A stretch of DNA of 32,612 bases, from positions 1 through 32,612 of the forward strand of contig CAYQMH010000021.1 in the NCBI GenBank assembly GCA_964418485.1, written 5' to 3'. Of this stretch, positions 23,216-30,051 are shown one piece after another. Within the stretch, counting starts at the first letter, position 1, and each line of letters begins with the position of its first letter. The position numbers and the translations under genes are program-made. The notes under the pieces were generated by a model, which ran no database searches, was not told the DNA's origin, and saw nothing but the letters and a program-made list of their open reading frames with translations. Origin of the DNA: JAFGHJ01 sp964418485 (lineage in GTDB: Bacteria; Hydrothermota; UBA3072).

Positions 23216-23480
23216 ACTAAGAAAATCTTTGGATCTATAACGTTCAATTTCTTTATAAAATATCTCTCTCGATCTAGCTTTCACGGGAAATAAAATATTA
23301 AAATTTAAAAAGCAAAATTACATATAAAAATGCAAAAATATTCCTCCCCCCAACTATCATATTAAATTCTTTAAACTCGTCTCAATTACCATTCAGAAGA
23401 ACGGTTGTTTTTTTGATTTTTGAACTTTGATTTGTAACTTTGCATTTTGATATTTGATTTTTACATTGTTAGAAAACACC
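23216..23480. repeat. 265-base gap with AT-rich word repeats
   Basis: No gene is seen. TTAAAAAGCAAAATTACAT (23305-23323) has an 18/19 match at 32152-32170. ATTTTGATATTTGATTTTT (23444-23462) recurs exactly at 32372-32390. The words at about 23290-23345 and 23405-23466 are related in opposite orientation, so the transcript could form an imperfect long hairpin after the rib operon. A short C-rich patch (CCTCCCCCC-like) lies near 23343. Confidence 0.65.
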
Positions 23481-23508
23481 TTGACAAAAAAAGCGGATTT
23501 TCTATCAT
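23481..23508 (+). promoter_or_regulatory. maf promoter, leaderless
   Basis: TTGACA (23481-23486), 16-base spacer, TATCAT (23503-23508). The A of the maf ATG is the seventh base after the -10, the usual position of transcription start, and no ribosome-binding site exists upstream of the ATG. Confidence 0.7.
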
Positions 23509-23514
23509 AAAGCT

Positions 23515-24084
23515 ATGCGGATAATTTTAGCTTCTTCCTCAGCAAGAAGGAAGGAATTTCTTAAACAACTCGGAGTAAAAGCAGAAATTATAGTTCCAGA
23601 TGTCGAGGAAACTATCCTAAAGACACCGGTGGAAACAGTTGTCTTCAATGCTGCAATGAAAGCCACCTGGGTATCCAAGAATGAAAAAACAATCAAAAAA
23701 TCTATTATTTTAGGTTTTGATACCCTTGTCTTTCTGGAGGGTAAAATACTGGGAAAACCTAAAGACAGGAAAGATTCTATTAAAATGTTAAAAGAATTAT
23801 CGGGCAAGTGGCACGAAGTATACACAGGAGTCGCCGTTTTAAAAGATGAAACACTATTCCAAGATTACGATAAAAGCGATGTGAAATTCCATCAATTAAC
23901 AGATTCACAGATTTCATATTATGTCGATTCGGGCCAAAGTCTCGATAAAGCTGGCTCTTATGGGATTCAAGATAAGAATATGTCTTTTATAGAAAAAATC
24001 GAGGGTAGTTTCTCCAACGTAATTGGATTTCCTTTAGAAGTCATTAGAAATCTTCTAAATGAAACAGGCGAGAGTATACTATGA
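23515..24084 (+). CDS. maf: Maf family nucleotide pyrophosphatase
   Basis: A 189-residue Maf/YhdE-type protein that hydrolyses non-canonical or pyrimidine nucleoside triphosphates (dTTP, UTP and modified bases) and is associated with septum inhibition in some bacteria. The hallmark LASSSARRKEFL (4-15) is followed by the catalytic Asp region GFDTLVFLEGKILGKP and a late DKAGSYGIQD motif. The start is ATG 23515, which coincides with the predicted transcription start (no leader, no Shine-Dalgarno). It heads the maf, mtnA, barrel, comEA run. Confidence 0.92.
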   Translation: MRIILASSSARRKEFLKQLGVKAEIIVPDVEETILKTPVETVVFNAAMKATWVSKNEKTIKKSIILGFDTLVFLEGKILGKPKDRKDSIKMLKELSGKWHEVYTGVAVLKDETLFQDYDKSDVKFHQLTDSQISYYVDSGQSLDKAGSYGIQDKNMSFIEKIEGSFSNVIGFPLEVIRNLLNETGESIL

Positions 24085-24094
24085 GAAGGAATAT

Positions 24095-25102
24095 ATGATT
24101 TGGGCAAAAACGATTAAATGGTGCGGTAATTACGCAAAGTTAATAGATCAGAGAAAATTACCCCGTGAGGAAATTTATGTCGAAATCAGAACAGCTCTGG
24201 ATATGTATAAAGCAATTAAAAATATGACTATAAGAGGAGCACCTGCTATTGGTGTGGCGGCGGCTTACGGTATCGCTCTCGCCGCGATAAATAGTAAGAA
24301 TAAAAAATCCTTGGAAGAAAAGATCGCATTAATAGAATCGGCACGGCCAACCGCTCATAACCTTTTCTACGCAGTAAACAGAATGAGGAAACTTCTTGAA
24401 AGTGGCAAAGTCGATTCTTCTGCTTTTGTCGAGGAAGCGATTAAAATACATGAAGAAGACAAAAGGCTCACCGAACTTCTCGGAGAAAACGGTTCGAAAC
24501 TAATAAAAAATAACTCTTCATATATGACTATCTGTAATGCCGGAGCTCTTGCAACGGGTGGAATAGGTACTGCGTTGGCGGTTTTTTATAAAGCAAAAGA
24601 AGCAGGAAAAAAAATCACTGTATTCGTTCCGGAAACCAGGCCTTTTCTTCAGGGAGCAAGACTTACCACCTGGGAACTTAAAAAAAACGGGATAAAATCT
24701 GTCCTTATCGTCGATAGTGCGGTTTCACACATTCTGAAGACTGAAAAGATAAACGGGGTATTTACAGGCGCAGATAGGATCGCAAAAAATGGTGATACTG
24801 CAAATAAAATAGGCACATATTCTCTATCTCTATCGGCAAAAGAAAACGCAGTTCCCTTTTATATCGTTGCTCCCAGCACGACTTTCGACCTCAATATAAA
24901 GGGAGGAGAAGACATCCCGATAGAAGAAAGACCAGGGGAAGAGGTAACAGAATTTATGGGATTGTCGACAGCGCCAATGAATATAGATGTAAGAAATCCC
25001 GCTTTTGATGTTACTCCCCATAAGTTAATTAGCGGCATTGTTACCGAAAAAGGAATAATTTACCCTCCTTTTGAGGAAAATATGAGTGTAATTCAATGTT
25101 GA
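24095..25102 (+). CDS. mtnA: S-methyl-5-thioribose-1-phosphate isomerase
   Basis: A 335-residue eIF2B-like isomerase of the methionine salvage pathway, converting methylthioribose-1-phosphate to methylthioribulose-1-phosphate. Signatures are IRGAPAIGVAAAYG, TICNAGALATGGIGTAL with the catalytic Cys, ETRPFLQGARLTTWEL, and TGADRIAKNGDTANKIGTY with the catalytic Asp. The start is ATG 24095 with GAAGGA 5 bases upstream. An in-frame ATG at 24059 would extend into maf and add unrelated residues. No other salvage genes are in the window, so the substrate may come from an MTA phosphorylase or from another eIF2B-type use. Confidence 0.92.
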   Translation: MIWAKTIKWCGNYAKLIDQRKLPREEIYVEIRTALDMYKAIKNMTIRGAPAIGVAAAYGIALAAINSKNKKSLEEKIALIESARPTAHNLFYAVNRMRKLLESGKVDSSAFVEEAIKIHEEDKRLTELLGENGSKLIKNNSSYMTICNAGALATGGIGTALAVFYKAKEAGKKITVFVPETRPFLQGARLTTWELKKNGIKSVLIVDSAVSHILKTEKINGVFTGADRIAKNGDTANKIGTYSLSLSAKENAVPFYIVAPSTTFDLNIKGGEDIPIEERPGEEVTEFMGLSTAPMNIDVRNPAFDVTPHKLISGIVTEKGIIYPPFEENMSVIQC

Positions 25103-26121
25103 TCTTACTTCTAATTCTTGTCGAAGAAGACGTTTTCAATCCGGTCTTGCCTCCTCCGGAAATAGAGCCCGAAGTAAAATGGTTTAAGAATATAGAGAAG
25201 AATTGGATAAATGCGGCTCTAAACAGAGACGTAAATTATAACTTTGTGGCATTTAAATTCAGAGAATTATCCCTTGAAAGTCTCAACAATCGCGACTTTA
25301 CGGATCATTATCGGATTAAAGCCTCTCTTAAATCACTGTCTTATAATCTCCAGAGTAGTTATGTTGAATGGGACGGGTTTCGATTCTCGAAGACAACAGG
25401 ATGGAAATGGCTTTCAGAAGATCAAAGTTATTTCCTTGGGTGGTTTGAAGTGTTTGCTGGGGAGGATTCGGTAGCTTTCGACCTTGAGGGACGTTTTTAT
25501 CAGTTTTTTAACCCTTTTTTCATAGGAGGATGGGCTAATTATAAAGAAAGTATAGACTATGGATTGATTCTTCAACTCTATTTTCTAAGGGGAGAACTGG
25601 GGAAAGAAAGAAAGTGTGTGGGCTTTGTGAATGACTGCGGAGAGATCAAGTTTGGGAGATTCAGAGAGCGCTTCCCGGTTGTCTTTTATCCCATCGAAGA
25701 TTTTTTCCCAAAAGTCGGAGTTTTTTATGGAACAACTATAGCCCTTTTTAATTTTAAAATTATCGGGGGCAGAAAATATTCTTATGCGGACGGAATGGAT
25801 ATTCTTACCTGGAGAGAAGGGAAGGTTTATTTCGCGAATATACAGTTTGAAAAGGAAAATCTTAGTTTTCAGTATTTTTATCAAAACAAAGGCATGATAA
25901 GAGAATTCGGAGAAATTCACGCAAACGGAGGTTTAGGTATTATCGGCGGAGAGGTCAGTCTGACTGGTTATTTAACCCCAAAGAAACACATTACAGGTGG
26001 ATTTTCTCTATGGTTGAGAACAAATTTTTCCCCCTTTTTCTCTATCAGTAATTTATCTTGGTCACCCGAGGATATTTTTCTTGAACCTGTATATTACCTG
26101 GGGATAAGATATGCTCAGTGA
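25096..26121 (+). CDS. Hypothetical exported protein, probable outer-membrane beta-barrel
   Basis: A 341-residue protein with a very short N-terminal hydrophobic segment (MLILLLILV). The body shows alternating aromatic and polar short strands typical of beta-barrels, such as LYFLRGELG, VGVFYGTTIALFNFKIIGG and GGFSLWLRTNFSPFFSISNLSW, and it ends in YYLGIRYAQ. I do not recognise a family. It overlaps mtnA by 7 bases at its start and comEA by 11 bases at its end, so it is translationally coupled to both. Signal peptidase processing is uncertain because the N-terminal segment is so short. A role in the envelope, possibly with DNA uptake through ComEA, is inference from position only. Confidence 0.6.
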   Translation: MLILLLILVEEDVFNPVLPPPEIEPEVKWFKNIEKNWINAALNRDVNYNFVAFKFRELSLESLNNRDFTDHYRIKASLKSLSYNLQSSYVEWDGFRFSKTTGWKWLSEDQSYFLGWFEVFAGEDSVAFDLEGRFYQFFNPFFIGGWANYKESIDYGLILQLYFLRGELGKERKCVGFVNDCGEIKFGRFRERFPVVFYPIEDFFPKVGVFYGTTIALFNFKIIGGRKYSYADGMDILTWREGKVYFANIQFEKENLSFQYFYQNKGMIREFGEIHANGGLGIIGGEVSLTGYLTPKKHITGGFSLWLRTNFSPFFSISNLSWSPEDIFLEPVYYLGIRYAQ

Positions 26122-26464
26122 ATCTGAAAGAAGAGTTCTTATATTTATAATTTTTGTACTCCTTGTAGGAAGCACAGCTGGCTTTTTTCGCCGTAGCTCT
26201 ACAAAAGAAACAAAACCTCTTACATCTTTCCCAATATGCATAAATGCCGCCGCAGAAGAAGAATTAGTTCTTCTCCCGGGTATCGGAGACGTAATAGCGA
26301 AAAGAATATTAGATTATAGAAGCAAAAATAATGGGTTCAAAAGTAAAGACGAAATTATGAAAGTAAAAGGTATAGGTAAAGTTAAGTTCGAAAAAATAAA
26401 AGATAAAATTTATGTCGAGAAACAAGATGAAGTCAAAGAAAGAAACAACGAATCACACGAATAG
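26111..26464 (+). CDS. ComEA-like helix-hairpin-helix protein
   Basis: A 117-residue protein with one membrane helix (about 8-26) followed by two HhH motifs, ELVLLPGIGDVIAKRILDYR (about 50-69) and IMKVKGIGKVKFEKIKDKI (about 81-99), after the typical INAAAEEE start. ComEA proteins bind double-stranded DNA at the cell surface or periplasm during natural transformation. No ComEC is seen here. The last residues NNESHE and the stop are encoded by a copy of an intergenic repeat (26444-26467), so the natural end of the protein may once have been different. Confidence 0.85.
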   Translation: MLSESERRVLIFIIFVLLVGSTAGFFRRSSTKETKPLTSFPICINAAAEEELVLLPGIGDVIAKRILDYRSKNNGFKSKDEIMKVKGIGKVKFEKIKDKIYVEKQDEVKERNNESHE

Positions 26465-26531
26465 CACTAATAAACAGTATAAAAAAAGAAAATAATTATA
26501 TTTATTTGTGAAATTCGTGCTATTTGTTGTT
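26444..26531. repeat. Inverted pair of CACGAATAGCAC-type repeats
   Basis: A 24-base unit at 26444-26467 (contains AATCACACGAATAGCAC) is 23/24 identical to 29934-29957. A diverged inverted copy (19/24) lies at 26508-26531. The two arms are separated by 40 AT-rich bases, so the RNA could fold into a hairpin after comEA. A G-rich patch (GGGGTGTTGGGGGGG-like) follows at 26539-26554. Confidence 0.65.
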
Positions 26532-26610
26532 AAAAAATGGGGTGTTGGGGGGGACAATAATAAACTCTGTAGGTTTGTTGTTTTATTAAAATTATAAATT
26601 GGAGGTAAGT

Positions 26611-27093
26611 ATGGAGATTAAATTAATAGATATTGAGCGCCCAGAAAACGCAAACGTTATAATAGGGCAAACTCATTTTATAAAAACCGTCGAAGATATA
26701 CACGAAGCTCTTGTTACTTCTTTACCGATGATCAAATTTGGAGTTGCTTTCTGTGAAGCCTCCGGCGCCAGATTAATACGTCATAGCGGAACCGATAAAG
26801 TATTGGAAGAACTGGCTGTGAAAAATGCAGAGAAGATTGGAGCCGGACACTCTTTTGTTTTAATTCTAGGTAACGCTTTTCCGATAAACATCATGAAATC
26901 ACTAAGGGCTGTGGATGAAGTTCTTTATCTCTTTGCCGCAACCGCAAATCCACTTAAAGTAATTGTGGCCGAAGAAGGGGAACAAAGGGGTATTCTTGGA
27001 GTACTAGACGGAGAGAAGCCGCTTGGAGTCGAAGGCGAAAAAGATATTGCCGACAGAAAAGATTTACTGAGGAAGATAGGCTACAAGTTTTGA
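26611..27093 (+). CDS. Adenosine-specific kinase (DUF355 family)
   Basis: A 160-residue protein of the small archaeal and bacterial family typified by Pyrobaculum PAE0835, annotated as adenosine-specific kinase. Conserved features seen are NVIIGQTHFIKTVEDI, IKFGVAFCEASGARLIRHSG, AGHSFVLILGNAFPINIM, and the Gly-rich end QRGILGVLDGEKPLGVE. I chose ATG 26611 with GGAGG 5 bases upstream. A TTG at 26599 is in frame but would read the ribosome-binding site as codons. It starts a run of five same-strand genes. The assignment as a kinase comes from the family and is not proved by a nucleotide motif visible to me. Confidence 0.85.
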   Translation: MEIKLIDIERPENANVIIGQTHFIKTVEDIHEALVTSLPMIKFGVAFCEASGARLIRHSGTDKVLEELAVKNAEKIGAGHSFVLILGNAFPINIMKSLRAVDEVLYLFAATANPLKVIVAEEGEQRGILGVLDGEKPLGVEGEKDIADRKDLLRKIGYKF

Positions 27094-27125
27094 GGAAATA
27101 GGAGAGGGCAAAAAGAGAGGTTCAC

Positions 27126-27578
27126 ATGAAAAAAGAAGCAGGTGGTGATATTTTAGGGTTTATAAGTAACATTATCCATGAGAAAAAACAGGTTGAAGAG
27201 TACGGAGTTTTTCTTACTATCGGGAAAGTTTTTCGATTTGCCGGAAAAGGGGAAATAGATTTTGGGGGTGATGAATATAAGGAAAGCGAGATACAGGAAA
27301 TCAATCCTGTTAAGCGAAAACCTGAAGACAAATATGGGTGGTGGAACCTTTCTGGGGGAGAATATTTAATTGTATTCAATGAAGAACTGCAGGATATTTT
27401 TCCTTCTGCCAAATTAGTTATATTGCAACCTTCAGAAAGGATAACGGCAAACGGAGTTTTTCATCCCACAAAAATAATTGAGAAAAAGGGAGAAATAAGA
27501 GTACCTATTTATGTCGGCGAAAAAGGAATAAATATAAAGGAAAATGCGAGAGTGAGCAAACTTATTGTCCTGGATTAG
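27126..27578 (+). CDS. dUTPase/dCTP-deaminase-like protein
   Basis: A 150-residue protein with the pattern of the dUTPase/dCTP deaminase fold of archaea and thermophiles: EYGVFLTIGKVFRFAGKGEIDFGG corresponds to the usual YGVDLTVGKVYEF...SIDF stretch, split here as residues 25-48, and GWWNLSGGEYLIVFNEEL follows. Where the family normally has an RSSLxRxG-type catalytic motif this protein has QPSERITANGV, so activity is doubtful and the exact substrate unclear. Start ATG 27126 with GAGAGG upstream. It sits between the adenosine-specific kinase and arsenate reductase genes and may belong to nucleotide clean-up. Confidence 0.6.
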   Translation: MKKEAGGDILGFISNIIHEKKQVEEYGVFLTIGKVFRFAGKGEIDFGGDEYKESEIQEINPVKRKPEDKYGWWNLSGGEYLIVFNEELQDIFPSAKLVILQPSERITANGVFHPTKIIEKKGEIRVPIYVGEKGINIKENARVSKLIVLD

Positions 27579-27599
27579 ACCTCATCGGTAAGAAATGAA

Positions 27600-28016
27600 A
27601 TGAAAAAGAGAGTATTGTTTTTATGCACGCACAATTCGGCACGGTCACAAATGGCAGAAGGCTTACTTCGAAATTTGTACGGAGATAAGTTTGATGTGTT
27701 TAGCGCGGGGACTAAACCCTCTGGAGTAAATCCTTCTGCAATAGAAGTTATGCGGGAAACAGGTATCGATATATCGAATCATTACTCTAAAAATGTTAAG
27801 GATTTTATAGGGCAAGATTTTGACTATGCAATAACAGTATGCGACGGGGCTGAAGAAAGCTGTCCTTTTTTTCCCGGAGGGAAACAGCAGTTACATAAAG
27901 ATTTTGAAGACCCTTCCTCATTTTCGGGCAGCAAAGAAGAAGTGCTGGCAAAATTCAGAGAAATTAGAAATGAGTTAAAAGAATGGATCGAGGAGTTTTT
28001 TAGTGGAAACAAATAA
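27600..28016 (+). CDS. arsC: Arsenate reductase ArsC, LMW-phosphatase type
   Basis: A 138-residue thioredoxin-coupled arsenate reductase. The P-loop CTHNSARS (residues 9-16, CX5R) is at the N-terminus. The redox pair in VCDGAEESCPFFPG (Cys at about 80 and 87) distinguishes ArsC from plain protein tyrosine phosphatases. It reduces arsenate to arsenite using three cysteines. Start ATG 27600 has only a poor ribosome-binding site. No arsenite exporter (ArsB/Acr3) or ArsR is beside it, so a stress or phosphatase-like role within a redox operon is possible. Confidence 0.88.
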   Translation: MKKRVLFLCTHNSARSQMAEGLLRNLYGDKFDVFSAGTKPSGVNPSAIEVMRETGIDISNHYSKNVKDFIGQDFDYAITVCDGAEESCPFFPGGKQQLHKDFEDPSSFSGSKEEVLAKFREIRNELKEWIEEFFSGNK

Positions 28017-28623
28017 GGCTTTACTAATAGTCGATGTACAGAACGATTTTTGCTCCGGAGGAAAACTCACTGTTCCTAATGGAGAGAAAATCATTCCCAC
28101 AATAAACAAATTAAGCAAGAAGTTTGAAAACGTAATAGCTACACAGGATTGGCATCCCGAAGATCACATGTCCTTCGCGATGAATCATCCGGGCAAGAAG
28201 GAATTCGATGTTATTGATTATAAAAGTACCAAACAGGTACTTTGGCCGGCACATTGCGTTTCGGGAACTCCCGGTGCAGAATTCCATCCCGATCTTAATA
28301 CTGAAAATATAAATTTGATTTTAAGGAAAGGGAACAACCCCGAAATCGATTCATATTCAGCTTTCAGGGAAAATGATAAAGAAACTTTAACCGGTCTTGA
28401 AGGATATTTGAAAATTTTGGGAATAAAAGAAACCTATATCTGTGGTCTGGCACTCGATTACTGTGTTTCTTACTCGGCAATGGACTCAAAAGAACTTGGA
28501 TTCGAGACTTTTGTGGTAATTGACGGGACAAAAGGAATTGACTCGCCTATAGGAAACATCGATAAGTCTCTAAAAGCCATGAAAAAAGCGGGAATAAAAA
28601 TAGTCGAATCTAAAGACCTATAG
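28003..28623 (+). CDS. pncA: Nicotinamidase
   Basis: A 206-residue isochorismatase-fold hydrolase that converts nicotinamide to nicotinate for NAD salvage. Catalytic residues are visible: VDVQNDF with the Asp (about 11), the metal-binding TQDWHPEDH with Asp and two His (about 47-55), the WPAHCVSGT substrate region, and GLALDYCVSYSA with the nucleophilic Cys. The start is GTG 28003 with AGGAG 7 bases upstream, inside the end of arsC (14-base overlap). Pyrazinamidase activity is normal for this family. Confidence 0.92.
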   Translation: METNKALLIVDVQNDFCSGGKLTVPNGEKIIPTINKLSKKFENVIATQDWHPEDHMSFAMNHPGKKEFDVIDYKSTKQVLWPAHCVSGTPGAEFHPDLNTENINLILRKGNNPEIDSYSAFRENDKETLTGLEGYLKILGIKETYICGLALDYCVSYSAMDSKELGFETFVVIDGTKGIDSPIGNIDKSLKAMKKAGIKIVESKDL

Positions 28624-28631
28624 GAGGAAAA

Positions 28632-29831
28632 ATGTTACCAGTTGAGATTAAGTCCGGTATTTACTGGATAGGAGTTGATGACCGTACAACCGATCTATTC
28701 GAGGGTCTCTGGCCTATAACGGAAGAAGGCGTATCGTACAACTCCTATTTAATAAATGACAAGAAGAAAGCTATAATTGATTTGACCAAATCGATTAAAG
28801 GAGATGAGTTCTTCGACAATATTAATAAGATTGTAGATGTATCTGAAATCGATTATATTGTAGTAAATCATATGGAACCGGATCATTCAGGAGTAATTCG
28901 CACCTTCAGGAAAATCTCTCCCGAGACGACAATATTGGGCTCGGAGAGAACGAAAAAGATGCTGGAAGAATTTTACGGGATAAAAGATAAGGTCGAGGTA
29001 GTGAAAGACGGAGATGAACTTTCTCTTGGAGAAAAGACTCTAAAATTCTTCTCCACACCCATGGTACACTGGCCGGAGACCATTATGACTTACGAAATCT
29101 CCAATAAGATTCTTTTTTCCTGCGATGCTTTCGGAAGTTACGGTGCACTCGGCGGCAGTGTTTTTGACGATGAATGCAAAAATCTAGACTTTTATAAACA
29201 AGAAGCTGTTCGTTATTATGTTAACATAGTAGCTAAATTTAGCAAAATGGTGCTTAAAGCGATAAATAAGCTTAAAGACGTTCCAGTTGAAATAATTGCT
29301 CCCTCCCATGGAAGGGTATGGAGAAAAAATCCAGGTACGATCGTAGAACTATATAAGAAACTTGCGCGTCTTGCGAGTGAGCAAGCAGAACCTGGAGTAA
29401 CCTTAATATACGGCTCGATGTACGGAAATACCGAAAACATGATGAATGCGGTAGCTCAAGGCATCGCAGGAACAGGAGTCCCGATTCAAATATTCGACGT
29501 CTCCAGAACTCACGTCAGTTACATCTTACCGTCTTTATGGATGAAAAGTGGTGTAATGATTGGTGCGCCGACTTACGAAGCAGGACTTTTCCCCACTATG
29601 GGAGACGTACTCATTATGGCGGTTCGAAAGAGTATAAACAATAAAAAATTTGCTATGTTTGGAAGCTACGGCTGGAGCGGCGGAGCCTTAAAAGAAATAA
29701 AAGAAATAGTCGAACCTCTACAATGGCAGCTAACTGATTCTTTTGAATTCATAGGTATGCCGACAGATGAAGAACTTAAAAAAGGTGAGGAGTTTGGCAG
29801 AAAATTCGGAGAACTCCTTAAAAATAATTAA
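28632..29831 (+). CDS. Flavodiiron protein (A-type flavoprotein, oxygen/NO reductase)
   Basis: A 399-residue enzyme. The N-terminal beta-lactamase-like domain (1-250) holds the diiron ligands in HMEPDH (His80, Glu82, Asp84, with His85 nearby), VHW with His146, Asp165 in SCDAFGS, and a late His in APSHGRVW. The C-terminal flavodoxin domain (about 252-399) begins TLIYGSMYGNTENM, which binds FMN. It reduces O2 to water, or NO, in anaerobes, using rubredoxin or a similar donor that is not encoded next to it. Start ATG 28632 with GGAGG 6 bases upstream. It closes the five-gene run. Its stop TAA is the first part of a CACAGAGA-type repeat. Confidence 0.92.
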   Translation: MLPVEIKSGIYWIGVDDRTTDLFEGLWPITEEGVSYNSYLINDKKKAIIDLTKSIKGDEFFDNINKIVDVSEIDYIVVNHMEPDHSGVIRTFRKISPETTILGSERTKKMLEEFYGIKDKVEVVKDGDELSLGEKTLKFFSTPMVHWPETIMTYEISNKILFSCDAFGSYGALGGSVFDDECKNLDFYKQEAVRYYVNIVAKFSKMVLKAINKLKDVPVEIIAPSHGRVWRKNPGTIVELYKKLARLASEQAEPGVTLIYGSMYGNTENMMNAVAQGIAGTGVPIQIFDVSRTHVSYILPSLWMKSGVMIGAPTYEAGLFPTMGDVLIMAVRKSINNKKFAMFGSYGWSGGALKEIKEIVEPLQWQLTDSFEFIGMPTDEELKKGEEFGRKFGELLKNN

Positions 29832-30051
29832 CCACAGAGATCACAGAGAAAAACAAAACACACAGAGAACACAGAGAAACAACAAAAATTTATATTTTGT
29901 TTAATACCCTCACCACACACAAAAACTAAGAGGAACAACAAATCACACGAATAGCACAAATTTTTTCCCATTCAACAATTTAACAATTCAACTTAGATTT
30001 GAAAAATCTACTAATTGCCACGAATTCCCGCAGGACCAGTAATCCTTGCAG
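29830..30051. repeat. 220-base gap between two 3' ends, filled with word repeats
   Basis: AACCACAGAGATCACAGAGA (from 29830) and CACACAGAGAACACAGAG (from about 29859) are the same word repeated. A CACGAATAGCAC-type unit follows at 29934-29957, then TTCAAC/ATTTAAC words (29971-29992), then a 20-base unit (29991-30010) identical to 15188-15207, containing the palindrome AGATTTGAAAAATCT. No gene is seen. The converging flavodiiron and pckG genes have no other visible terminator here. Confidence 0.7.
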
